Assembly (NCBI GenBank): GCA_022495995.1
Contig: JAFEMH010001482.1
Span: forward strand, 186,001 to 250,000
Source of the DNA: Adenophora triphylla var. japonica
Lineage: Eukaryota; Streptophyta; Magnoliopsida; Asterales; Campanulaceae
Direction: 5' to 3'
DNA length: 64,000 nt
Made by a program: the position numbers and the translations under genes. The notes beneath the pieces were generated by a model, which saw nothing but the letters and a program-made list of their open reading frames with translations, was not told the DNA's origin and made no database searches. How positions within the stretch are numbered: position 1 is the first letter of the stretch; each line of letters begins with the position of its first letter. Positions 46,020-57,114 of this stretch are shown here, piece by piece.

Positions 46020-48384
46020 TTAGCAACCCTTTACGACCCACACCTCGCTTGGACGTAGGAGGTTTACTCGTCCCGGCATTGGATGTGAACCGCAAAAGGC
46101 ATTCTCAGCCTTGTGACCTAAACCATCACACACGTAACATTTATAATAGCTACAAGCTTCATGAGGTTTTACTAACTCCTTACTCTTCTTAGGAGTTGCA
46201 TGCGGTTTGGGACAAGGAAGCGGGTTGGGAGGTGCGGTTCCAGCTAACATTCCAAATGATACAAAGGGAACAGGCTTTGGTTTGACCACGTATTTCCTGG
46301 GAACGCTATTCCCGCTTTTGAAGGCAGGAGGAGCGGTCGAAGAAGAAGCGCGGTCGGACTCCGGAGTTAGCAGAACCACCTTTTCCACCGTAAGCGGTTG
46401 GAGCAGGATTCTACCAATTCCATAAGCCATTTCCTCTTCAGTGCTTCCATAGAATTCTTAGGTTTTAACACGTAATTCTTCCCATATTGCTTTCCTTTAG
46501 GGTAGACATAATTTACTTGTCTTGCTTTACCCTTACCCTTAGCATGCTTCTCCTTGGGAATTTCTTTAGTCGCTTAAATTCCTCATCCTTTTCACTCGAG
46601 GATGCACACTTCTCCTCTTCCTCATCTAAACCCTAGACCATCCTTAGTTCCAGGAGGAACTTGGAAGTCCAAGATTTTATCCTTGGTGGATTGAGACTTG
46701 AGCCACGAATCAATAATCTTTTGGCGATCGTCGATTTGGGTTACCAAGTCATCATTCCTGAGTTGAAGTCCAGCAACCTTAGTTTCAAGGATGCGGTTTT
46801 GATCAGCAAGAGGAGTCATCTGTTTGATTTGGTCCTTAAGATTAGAAATTTCAGACCTCATCACGGCTTTTCTCCGTCTTGTATAGATTAAGTTCATCAT
46901 GAGCTAAGCTTAAGGCTTTCTTAAGATTTGAGAACTGATGGATCACCATTTCAGCTTCCTTGAACATCTTTTCATGTTCCATGGGAGAAACCTCTTCCAC
47001 CACCTTTTTCAAAATTTTCTTTGGAATAACTTTTGAAGGTGGAGCAGTTTTAGAGGAGAAAATGGGACGTGAATACGAACAATTTCCTATCTTAACGCTA
47101 GGAGTAAGTTTAATATCATCATCCAATTTATAATTTGGAAGTTTTGCAAAAACCTCCTTTTCCTCCATATCATGCAACTCAAATGATTCGTAATCCGAGT
47201 CATCGAAGCGTCTGCAACTAAGCAGAGATTAACCTCTTCGGTTTCATCATCACTTCCATCCTCGAATTTGTTTCAATCCAAGTTGCTAATTCCTTGGAAT
47301 TCTCTTCCTCCTCAAAGAACCATTCCCTTACGATGAGAAAATTTCGAAGGAAAAGTTTTCTTTTTCATGTATTCATATTTAGGCCGTGGACACTCGTATG
47401 CAAAGTGGCCAGGTTTTCTACGCTTGTAGCAAACCAAGTCACTCTTCTTCTTTGTATCTGCAGCCTCTAGAAAATGTTGCAGAGGTTTGCCTTTTGAAAA
47501 AGATTTTGTGAAAGGTTTTGAGGATTTTCTAAATTTTTGGAATCTTTTCACAAACATGGCAACATCATCATCATCCATCTCGATGAGTGATGAGGTTGAT
47601 ATGGAAGGATCGGTGGTTTGATTGGATGTGGATGGTTTCTCTTCATGTTCCACTACGTACATAGAAAGCGATTTGGTTTTCCCCTCTATCTCTTCAATAT
47701 GATTTAATTTAAGTTCATAGACTCTAAGATTGGCATACAAGTTACTTAATGACCAAGTACCCAATACTTTGGAGTCTTCTAGAGAGGTAGCCTTATTTAC
47801 CCATCTAGAACCTAAAGCAGATAGGAAAGTCATATTGATTTCCTTATCGGTTAAAGTTTTACCAAGAGATCTACAAGCATTAACTACCTCAACATAGCGA
47901 TCGTAGGTTTGACGCAAGGTTTCGTTGGATTTTCGTTGAAGTTGTTGTAGGATCTTTCAACAAAGTTGTATAATTTGTTTTCCTTGCACTCTTCATCACC
48001 TTCGAGGTAGCTCTCTATGGCATCCCACATACTGCTGCGGTTTTGAGGTACATCACTTTCGTAGAGTTGATACGGGGAGGGTTCCGTAAATGATGAACCT
48101 CGCCTTGTCAGTCCAAGGCAACTATTCTCTTCTCTTCATCTGACCACTCATCTTTTGGCTTTTTGACCTCTGGAGTTTCAAAGATTGGTGGTTGCATCGT
48201 TGTTAGCCTTCATTGGAATTAGAGGGCCATTGATCACGCACTCCACCAGCATTTCATCTATGGTTTCCAAATGAATAAGCATTCGGCACTTCCAGATGTC
48301 AAAGTGGTCTTCGTCCAACATTGGAATGTGTGAATAGTTAACAGTAGTCATTGTCTTTGAGGTTGCCATATCGAATCGGCACAC
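46020..48384 (-). pseudogene. Copia gag with zinc knuckles and coiled coil
   Basis: The N-terminal gag is at 48384-48178 (LDEDHFDIWKCRMLIHLE). The main part is at 47917-47312 (KTLTDKEINMTFLSALGSRW) and ends in a zinc knuckle whose second cysteine is arginine (CYKRRKPGHFAYEC). Helical pieces follow at 47177-46851 and 46900-46622 with leucine-rich heptads, then a second knuckle-like motif in 46430-46020 (CYVCDGLGHKAENAFC). The long helical extension is unlike short Tork or Retrofit gags and suits a Sirevirus-like or similar element. Several frameshifts break it. Confidence 0.8.
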
Positions 48385-48425
48385 AAGCTGTTAAGCTTGA
48401 AAAACAGTGGTTTTAAAATGTGTAA

Positions 48426-48437
48426 GCTCTGATACCA
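48426..48437 (-). other. Copia primer-binding site (initiator Met tRNA)
   Basis: Minus strand TGGTATCAGAGC, two bases inside the 5' LTR. This is the standard plant copia primer site. Confidence 0.95.
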
Positions 48438-48439
48438 CT

Positions 48440-49938
48440 TGTTGGTCCCAAAGGTGGCAACAAGGGTGAAAATACAGCTAGAGGGGGGGTGAATAGCTGT
48501 ATTAAAATTTTTCGCCCTCTTTTAAAAACTAAACCTCTTGCTTACAAGATCCTCTTGCAGTTGATAATAGACTGCAAGTGAAAGTGTAAAATGCACAAAT
48601 GGAATATTAAGAGTTACAAAGTGGTTTTGATAGAGGAGGTTTGTAAAGCGGTTTTAACAAAGTAGTTGGTACGTGCGGTTTACAAACAAGTGAGGTTTTG
48701 ACAATGTTAACTCCAAACACTATTTCACAATAATGGATATCTAAATAAAGATCAAACAGAGACAACGATAGATAATTAGTAAGCACAAGAAATATAATTG
48801 CAGAAAGTAAGAACACGCTATTTGGAGTGGTTCAATCGATAAACGATCTACGTCCACTACCAAGATGGTTAGTCTTGGATTTCTAAGAGAGATTTTATAT
48901 TAAGTATTTGAGAGATTACAAAGTACAATAAAATCTTTTCTATGAAGAACAAATCCAAAACTATAACCAGGGTATCTCAAGTGTTTAATCTATGTGAGTA
49001 GAACAAATGAGGTGTGTGTGTGAGAACAAGATCAAGGCTCTTTAAATCTGTGAGATGTAGAGCACAATGATTCTTGAAAGTGTTAAGGCTTGATTTACTG
49101 GCCGGGAATATTTCTTGAAGTTTGAAGATGAAGATTCAAAGGGTTGAATAATTTCTCGCAGCTTCAATTTCTATGAACACAAAGCAATTTCTCACTTTTT
49201 CAAGCAATCTTCAAATGGTGAAGATTAGGGTATTTATACCCAAGCATCCAAAATGTAGCCGTTGGACACAAATGTTGAAGGACAAGACTTGATGCTTTCT
49301 TATTGGACCACAAAGAACCACTTTTGTCCTTTGGTACGGTAGTTGCAGATAAAGCCGATAATGCTCCAAATGCAAGCAATGAGGTTTGGACACTGTCACC
49401 TTTTCAAGATCCTTGCAGATCTTCTCTGACTTTGAATCACGTGACAAGATAAGGTGGTTGACATTGGATATTGCTGATGTGGATCACAAAGTCAAAGAGC
49501 GGTTCACTTCAAGTTTCAATCAATGGGGCGGTTCTGGAGTATGGGCGGTTTGACAAGTGCGGTTGGTAACTCCAGTGAGGTTGCAAAGTGCGGTTGATAA
49601 TGAGCTGCAAGGTGCGGTTCATCATAGGGCGGTTGCACTTGAGTAGTTCAAGAGTAGTTTCAAACAAAGGATTTCACCAAGCAAATGCTAAGGGCGGTTT
49701 TGCTAGGGCGGTTCCAAAGAAGCGGTTTGAAACTTCTGAACTGCAACTCTCAATTCCAATGAGTCTTGTGCCAGTCTTCAAGCCTAAATTTAACCTAATC
49801 TATAAAATGGACTTAACTAAAAAATTGAAGTCTAAGCTTCATTACATAGGGTCCTAAAGTCCTTAAAATAGACAGGAGGTTATGGTATCAATCAAATCTA
49901 ATACAAAAATAGGAGGGTTAAAACATGCATACCCAACA
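48440..49938 (-). repeat. Copia 5' LTR
   Basis: 1499 bp, the partner of 39382-40877. By eye only a few tens of differences at most, mostly single bases and short indels, so the insertion is young relative to the Tat elements. It carries the same GCGGTT cluster at about 49500-49730. Confidence 0.95.
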
Positions 49939-49966
49939 GTGGGGAAAGTCCAGACATTCGGAAAGC

Positions 49967-50038
49967 ATTTATTTCCTCCCCAAAAGCAAAGCTGGTCCGT
50001 ACGGACCTCTTTGCAACCTAGGTCTGTCCGTACGGACC
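49967..50038 (-). promoter_or_regulatory. E3 ORF2 promoter, cut off by copia
   Basis: GGTCCGTACGGACC at 49994-50007 and TGTCCGTACGGACC at 50025-50038. On the minus strand an AAATAAAT box lies 20 bp downstream (49974-49967). The copia target starts 24 bp further on. Before that insertion the ORF2 ATG would have been roughly 120 bp from the first palindrome. Confidence 0.55.
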
Positions 50039-50366
50039 TTATTGCATCCTGGCCCCACTTTCCTAGCAAACTGGCCAACAACCACTGTCCCCAGCAGGAC
50101 CTTGATCCAAACTGCCCAAACACTGGCCAAAGCCATTTCCGGCAAGCACACGCTACCCACAAACGCACCCTTCGATCACGTGGCATGCACAAATAAAAAA
50201 AAAAATAGCAACCATTCCTAGGACAATTCCTGGGAATCACAAATACAACATTACATCTTAAAATAAAATACTTTTGCCATGCAAATGCAAATGTTTTATT
50301 ACAGGTACACAAATGTCTGTTGCTAAAAAAAAGGGGGGATATGGAAAGAGGGAAAGCAAATGAATT

Positions 50367-53310
50367 CTAATCCGACTCCTCAGCATCATCATCATCACTG
50401 ACATCCTCAAGCAAGAAGTCGGGCATCCCGGTAAACTCGCCAGTCACACCCTCATCATCGGAGTATTGAACCCCCTCCTGAGGCTGGTACTCAAGGTACT
50501 CGGAAGGGTCGAATCCAACAAAAGGATCGAAGAAGGCATGCTCTGAGGAACCCTCACCATGTGCATCCGGCGGAGGAAAGAACTAATTAAGGGTCTGCGG
50601 CCTCTGAGCTCCCGAAGACGTCCCGGCATCCATGCTATGCCGCCCCCGTGAAGGTCCCTCCTGCTGTGGCTCCGGCTCGGCTCTCGGTGGAGGAACATCT
50701 ACAGAATGCCTCGAAGGCATCGGCTCGTACGCCGGCACACGTCGCGAAGACCGGCAAGACATCTTCGACGCCATCTTCTTCGCGAAGGACCGCATCGCCA
50801 CATAATGGCAGGTCAGCATGTCATAGGCTCTCCTAGAGACCTGCACAAGCAAGCAGCCAAAGAAACGCTCAGCGATACAGTCATACTCAACAAAAAGAGA
50901 AAAATACAGAAAAATGCCAAGATGGAAAAGAGTAAGCACACTCACCGGCATGTCAGGATCCACTCGGTAGGCAGCAGGAGCCTGCTCAGGGACGGGTACA
51001 GACACCCTCCTCCTCGAGGAATCCACAATGACATATGTAAAATCTGGCCCAGGCACCGGAACATCTGGGGGACCCTGTGGACCAGCCTCCCTCTCCCTCG
51101 CCAACACCTGTGGCGTCCTCAACTTCCTCCTCACGAAGGCTCCATACTCCACTCAATACAAAACAAACTCATGGGCACTCACGCCGCCCAAATACCTCTC
51201 AAACTCCAGTATGTCCATATCCCGGGAATCCAACATCCCGAAAGGTGGGTCCCTCGGAGCCAAGGGAAGCATACCCGGGCCATGCTGCCAAAAGACCCTC
51301 TCGCCCAAGCACATGACGTCCCAGGTCAGGCCCCGCAGCATCTTCCTCTCCGCCGTCACCACAGGAGCCCCCTCGAAATCATCCGCCTCATATCGAGCCC
51401 AGGGATACAGAACGAACTCCTCCGGGCTATCTCTCCCCAAATGTGCCTGCACCTCCCCATAGGAAATGGTGAGCTTCCCCCTGCTGGTCCTCCTCCTCCT
51501 CGCCGGGCGGGCCCAGCCTAACATAGCAGGATAGGCCGCTATGGCCCCAGGATCTCTATCACATGGGAAACACTGAAAGATCTCGTAAAACCACACCTGC
51601 GACAAAAGCAAAAAAGGCTCAGCGCAAAAGAAAACGGAGAAAATGACATGTTGCTAGTCAAAAACAGCAATAAACTCATACCTCCAAAGCGAAATCAAAA
51701 CAAGCCAAGGAACTGGCCACGCCTCTTCTGAACCGCAAGGAGAAGTAAAGCTCGGCCAGGCCCGCCTCGCCCCAAGCAATGTCACAGACTCTCTCCAAGA
51801 CAATCAAGCTCTCTAACAGAACGAAAGGAGCCATCGTCGCGTGGTTCAAGAACAAAGTCTCGGAAAGGGCAAACCACATAAAGGAGCGCACCAGCTGCTT
51901 CGCCGTCACCTGACCGATACCCCGACAATAGGCCCCAATACTGGCCGTAATCCTCATCTCCACATCGCTGTACAGCATGCCTAGGCCCCTACGAGGAAGA
52001 GGCGCAAAGCCCAGCAGCTCAGCCAGCACGTCCTCGGCTATCCTATCCCTCCACCGCACGGGCCCTCCTTTGAAGGAAAGCCCGGTGATAGCAGCAAAAT
52101 CTGTGGGCGTCATCGTCACCTCGCCCCAGCTCAGATGGAAGGTGTGGGTGGTATCCCACCAATACTCAGATAGGCCCAGGAAGATGCTCTTGTTCTTCCT
52201 CGTGTCAGAAATCCCGGCCAAGTTCTCCACGAACACGCCCAAGCCAGAATCATAGACCAGCCTCCTTGGGCTCGGCCCGTCATCCACAGAGATATTCGAC
52301 ATCTGCTGCCACAACTCAACCACAGCCTCGAGCGATCCCCGAGTCTTCATCTTCTTGGCTTTCCCAGCCAAAAGCCCCTCGTCCTACAGGTAAACACAAA
52401 GAAAGGTACGTCGCCACGTACTTAATACCAAAGCAAAAAAAAAAAAAAGAAAGAAGTCCGTCTCAAAACACGGCACACATTGCACAAAATTTTCACATGT
52501 AACCCGTCACAAAACACGGCACACATTACTTTCACATGCAACCCGTCACAATTCACGGCAGGCATTACACATAATTTTCCCCATGCAGTCCGTCACAAAA
52601 CACGACACACACTGTACAAATTTTCTCAACAAAGGGATCAAGCACTACACGACACATTTTCAAAAGACCGGTCACAAAACACGGCACATATTGCACATAT
52701 TTTCCCCACAAAGTCCGTCACCAAAAACACGGCACACACTACGTGACACATTTTCAAAAAGTCCGTCCCTACACGGCGCATACTTTCAGACAAAACCCGT
52801 CACAAAACACGGCACATGTCACATTTTTCACAAAATTTGTCCCTACATGACAATTTTTCTCACAATGTACATACATAAATAGCATAAGGTACAAAATGCC
52901 AAAGCATGCATTTCATTAGAGAGGCACTTTATTTTCACAAATAAGAGCTAATCTACACATTTCTGCACAAAATTCACATACCCACAATATTTACATGCTC
53001 AATTTCAACAATTCATCAAGAATTTCACAAAAAAGCATGGCAAATAACAAAAGCCCCAAAATGCGAAAAACTAAAACCTAGTTCTAGCATTCAAAAATTC
53101 AAGCAAGGAATCAAGACGAAATTGATTTCTTACCTCCCCGACGTTCCTGACTCGCCGGTTATGCACCTCCGAATTCGGGTACAACACATCCGAATTCTTC
53201 GAAGAAGGCACAAAGGAGATCCAATTTCTTTGAAGATCCATCCTTTGCTCGATCACATCTCGACTCCGTTGGCGACGTCCCCTCCTTGATCCTTCCGCCA
53301 TCGCAAGCAA
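50367..53310 (-). pseudogene. E3 antisense PMD gene (4 exons)
   Basis: Exons are 53310-53134, 52383-51682, 51596-50946 and 50840-50367 (177, 702, 651 and 474 bp, all phase 0). Every intron has GT and AG: GTAAGA/TGTAG, GTATGA/CGCAG, GTGAGT/TGCAG. Exon 2 is intact and shows YWWDTTHTFHLSWGEVTMTP, then FAAITGLSFKGGPVRW and GQVTAKQLVRSFMWFALSET, the PMD core. Exon 3 carries FVLYPWARY and GERVFWQHGPGM, with a TGA at 51155-51153. Exon 4 has a TAG at 50585-50583 and ends in an acidic tail (LLEDVSDDDDAEESD). With only two stops it is the best-preserved PMD gene here. Start chosen at the ATG before the basic RRGRRQR run (an alternative ATG is three codons in). Confidence 0.85.
52458..52860. repeat. Tandem repeats in E3 PMD intron 1
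   Basis: Imperfect units of roughly 45 bp built on CCGTCACAAAACACGGCACA, about eight copies, inside the intron 53133-52384. ORFs here are repeat translations. Confidence 0.75.
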
Positions 53311-53412
53311 TTCAAGCTAAGAAATTGAAGATTTTGGTGTAAAAATGGAGTTCTCTCCCTCTCTCTCGGCTGGTTCGTGAACTGGAAGAAGGAAATGAAG
53401 GGGGTGCCTCGG

Positions 53413-53500
53413 TTTTAAACCCAGTCAAAATCTGGGAACTGTAAAATTCAAACCTGGTCCGTACGGACCTCTTTACATCCCAGGATGGTCCGTACGGACC
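53413..53500 (-). promoter_or_regulatory. E3 PMD-gene promoter
   Basis: Two copies of GGTCCGTACGGACC (53456-53469 and 53487-53500), then on the minus strand TTTAAAA (53419-53413) and the ATG at 53310. Same palindrome as in the E3 LTRs and ORF2 promoter. Confidence 0.6.
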
Positions 53501-53599
53501 TCTTTGCAACGAAGGGCCAAATTACTTTTCTGCCCTTATAATCTTTGCCCCTGGCTGTCCAAAGGCCTATTTCAGCAGATTCAATGCAGTATGGTCCTT

Positions 53600-55560
53600 A
53601 ACCCATCAATTCAAGAACCGGCCGTCAGTATAAGCCCGGATTTCGCCCACTCAACGGCAATTCAAGAACCGGCCGTCAGTGTAAGCCCGGATTTCGCCCA
53701 CTCAACGGCAATTCAAGAACCGGCCGTCAGTGTAAGCCCGGATTTTGCCCCTAAACGGCAACTCAAGCACCGACCATCAAAGTAAGCCCGAGCTCCTTCC
53801 CCAGCAATTCAAAAGGGAAGTCATACAAGACCGCATATCCCCAGCACCGGTCGTCATCGTAAGCCCGGACCTCGCCTACTAAACGGTAAAACAAGCGCAA
53901 AAGGAGCCAGCACCTCCCAGCACTAATCTCAAGGCACAAAACGCCTCCAAAACGCCAAACGGTGAAGCAACCACCGGCCATCAAAATAAGCCCGAAGTCA
54001 CCTCCTCGGCGGAAAAAGCCCCTACAAGGCCACGATAATCTCCAATGGATGAACACCGGAAATCATCGTAAGTCCAACCTTCTCCCCAGCAGACAAAGCA
54101 CGAGGCATCTACACCTCTCGCAATCAAAGCACAAGGCAACCACGCCTCCGCAAACCGCAGCCAGAAGACGATTCAAGTCCTCACACATGGCACACCCGCA
54201 GCCAGAAGACGATTCAAGTCCTCAAGCATGGCACACCCGCAGCCAGAAGACGATTCAAGTCCTCACGCATGGCACACCCGCAGCCAGAAGACGATTCAAG
54301 TCCTCACGCATGGCATAACCGCAGTCAGAAGATGACTCAAGTCCTCATACATGACACAACCACAGTCAGAAGATGAATCAAGTCCTCATACATGACATAC
54401 AGCCAGCCCGGAAGGCTTTAAACCACTCGGTTCGGAAGACCGTATAAACCTCCCAAATCACTATCTCCAACCCGGAAGGCTTTAAACCACTCGGTCCGGA
54501 AGACCGTATAAACCTCCCAAATCACTATCTCCAGCCCGGAAGGCCTTAAACCACCCGATTCGGAAGATCGTAAAATTTCCATCTCAGGACGCCACCACGT
54601 CCTCACAATCGACCTCGGCGGTCACCACATCTTAGGACACCACAACGTCCTCACAGTCAACCTCGGCGGTCACAAACCATCTTCTCGTAAGATTACCCAT
54701 CTTCTCGTAAGATTACCCATCTTCTCATAAGATTACACATCTTCTCATAAGATTACACATCTTAGGACGCCACCACGTCCTCACAGTTGACCTCGGTGGT
54801 CACATGACACTTCAGGGCACCACCACGCCCGCAAACACTCACAATTTCACGACCTCTGAACTACGACCAGGCTTGATTCCCGCCAGGGATACGTAGGAAT
54901 CCTATCACAGGGTCCAGCCACCGACCTATGCGGTCACCCCAGGACGCCACCATGTCCTTACCATCGACCTATGCGGTCACCCAGGATGCCACCACGTCCT
55001 TACCATCGACCTATGCAGTCACCCAGGACGCCACCACGTCCTTACCATCGACCTATGCGGTCACCCAGGGCGCCACCACGTCCTTACTATCGACCTATGT
55101 GGTCACCCAGGACGTCACCACGTCCTTACCATCGACCTCTGCGATCACCCAGGATGCCACCACGTCCTTACCATCGACCTATGCGGTCACCCAGGGCGCC
55201 ACCACGTCCTTACCATCGACCTCTGCGGTCACCTAGGACGCCACCACGTCCTTACCATCGACCTCTACGGTCACCCAGGATGCCACCACGTCCGTACCAC
55301 TGACCTATGCGGTCACTCACGGGATGCCACCACATCCACACACAGAGTTCCAGTCAGAGGACATCTCACGTCCTCTTACACAACAACACTCACCCCACAC
55401 ACGAACTACGATCAGGCTTGATTCCCACTAGGGATACGTAGGAATCCTATCACAGGGTCCAGCCATTTGACCTAAACGATCACACAACAGGACACCGCCA
55501 CGTCCTCCCATCGACCTACACGGTCACTTCCTCTCTCAGCACGCGATCCAAATTAGGACC
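53600..55560. repeat. E3 minisatellite field
   Basis: Several unrelated arrays in a row. A 51-bp unit with AGAACCGGCCGTCAGT (53603-53760). A 41-bp unit with CGCAGCCAGAAGACGATTCA (about 54158-54400). A 64-bp unit with CCCGGAAGGCTTTAAACCAC (54407-54560). A 21-bp unit with CATCTTCTCGTAAGATTACC (about 54687-54765). A 42-bp unit with GCCACCACGTCCTTACCATC (about 54928-55315). Two copies of the CGTAGTT/CCTACG structured phrase lie at 54859-54897 and 55404-55442. Confidence 0.85.
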
Positions 55561-55604
55561 CTTATCTTATCGACGACCCCACTTCCTCCGTAAGTGACGT
55601 CGTC

Positions 55605-55614
55605 GAGGGGCTTC
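55605..55614 (+). other. E3 polypurine tract
   Basis: GAGGGGCTTC abutting the 3' LTR, identical to the tract of E2. Confidence 0.8.
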
Positions 55615-57109
55615 TGTAAGTACCCCAATTCGGATCACCCTCTTCCGAGTACACAGGAAACACCGCAGACTCACAAACGCAGTCTCGAAGACCTTTGACA
55701 CTCAAAACCCTTAAAAACCCCAAGCCAAACTAAGGGAGGAACCTTTCTGGGAAAAAAAGGGACAAAAGGACCTCTTGGGAATTTTCAGAAAATTAGAAAA
55801 GCAAATAAGGTCCGTACGGACCTCTTTGTTTTAATACTTACTGAATCCCCTTAAAGTCCACAATATTCCCTCAAATCCCGGGGAACATCATTACTGAAAT
55901 GTATGGTTGGTCCGTACGGACCTCTTTTCATGCCTAGTTGGTCCGTACGAACCTCTTTGCAAAGGAGACATCATCATTCCAGAATATTCTCAATTATCAC
56001 AGATTCCCTCAAATCGAGGAAAACCAAAAAACTAGATTACCTAGAAGGTCCGTACGGACCTTCTTGCAGTTTTCTGGCACTATAAATAGAGGGCTCCCCC
56101 TCCCTCATTTTCACACAATTCCCTCTTCTCTCCTCTCCCCCCAGCCTTCAGGCTCCCCTCTAAGACCCTTCGGGGCACTCCCGGCCCCTTTCGGATCCTT
56201 CCGAGGCCTTTCGAGCCCCCTCGCGGTGCTCCGAAGCCTCCCCGAGCGCTCCCGCGACGCTCCCGCGCTACCCCGAGGCACTCTCGAGGTACTCTGAGGC
56301 CCCTCGTGGTACTCCGAGGCCTTGCCTGGTCTTTCTCGAGGCGTCCCGGCTCTTTCCGAGTCAAACCGGCGATCCCAAACCACGCCGAACCTCTGCCCGA
56401 ATCCAACCAACGATTCCAACGCACGCCGAAACTCTGCCCGAATCCAACCAACGATTCCAATGCACGCCGAACCTCTGCCCGAGTGATCCCTGCGATCCCA
56501 ACGCACGTCGAAACTCTGTCCGCAGACAACCGACCCCTTTTCCGAAGCAATCCAGGTCCGTACCGGAACACTATTCCGTCCTCAAACACTATTCCCCTGC
56601 GGAAGACAGACACGAACCAACATTGGTAAGGCTTCCTTCCTATACAATTTCAATACATTTCAATAAAGCAGTGTACAATGTAGACATCCGACACAGCATG
56701 CATTTTTAAAAGCACATACACACACACACAACAGTTAAAGAATATTAGGGGTATCCAAAAGACTTGTTTTACGAGGCGACTCGGGTTAGCTCTAAGATTC
56801 TAATATTATCTTCCCGAGGAGTCATCTAACCTCCGAACTCAAAATCTCATCACACAACAAAAAAACAGTTTATTTTTAAACTGATGCCCTTTTTCAATGT
56901 TTTGGGCTTAATAAAAACGGCGTGGCGACTCTACAAGAAAAAACACGGCGAGACACCTCCCAACTAACGCGAACAGCGGAATAAGCCAGATGCCGGGGCG
57001 CGAACGCGCTGCCTCTCGGATCCGGGCGACATTCCCGAACGCGACGCAAACGAAAATGCGAGATGCACAGGGCCCCTCCGCGCGCGAGCCGGATCCCCGG
57101 GTAATTTCA
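55615..57109 (+). repeat. E3 3' LTR
   Basis: 1495 bp, the partner of 28084-29566. Palindromes at 55809, 55909, 55940 (one base changed, CCGTACGAAC) and 56047; TATA at 56081-56088. The hairpin at 56763-56775 has a G-T pair in place of one G-C. A PBS-like TGGCGACTCT lies at about 56923. Confidence 0.92.
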
Positions 57110-57114
57110 CCCAG

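Larger units (their letters stand above)
39382..49938 (-). mobile_element. Ty1-copia element, Sirevirus-like, 10.6 kb
   Basis: LTRs 39382-40877 and 48440-49938 with an exact GTGGG target duplication (39377-39381 and 49939-49943). The minus strand reads PBS, gag, protease, integrase, RT, RNase H, an extra 3' region with ORF remains, and the polypurine tract. RT after integrase fixes it as copia. The long gag region and the extra 3' ORF suggest the Sirevirus group, but this is not certain. Coding parts carry frameshifts although the LTRs look nearly identical. Confidence 0.95.
28084..57109 (+). mobile_element. E3: complete Tat-lineage element with nested copia
   Basis: LTRs 28084-29566 and 55615-57109. 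It is 29.0 kb, or about 18.5 kb without the copia insertion. Plus-strand gag-pol is 30873-37005; minus-strand antisense genes are 37843-39313 and 50367-53310. Target is CCCTG (28079-28083) against CCCAG (57110-57114), four of five bases. Removing E3 plus one target copy keeps the reading frame of the interrupted E4 exon 3, which supports the boundaries. Confidence 0.92.

Noticed and set aside
50583..52371. E3 PMD gene as a host gene next to transposons
   Set aside because: It lies inside E3 between its polypurine tract and ORF2, and E2 and E4 carry the same gene in the same place, so it belongs to the element.
54687..54765. Short direct repeats resembling a CRISPR array
   Set aside because: Units are contiguous without unique spacers, and the context is a plant retrotransposon.
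54928..55303. Plus-strand repetitive ORFs of 102 and 110 residues in two frames
   Set aside because: A 42-bp repeat read in two frames at once; both are open for the same trivial reason.
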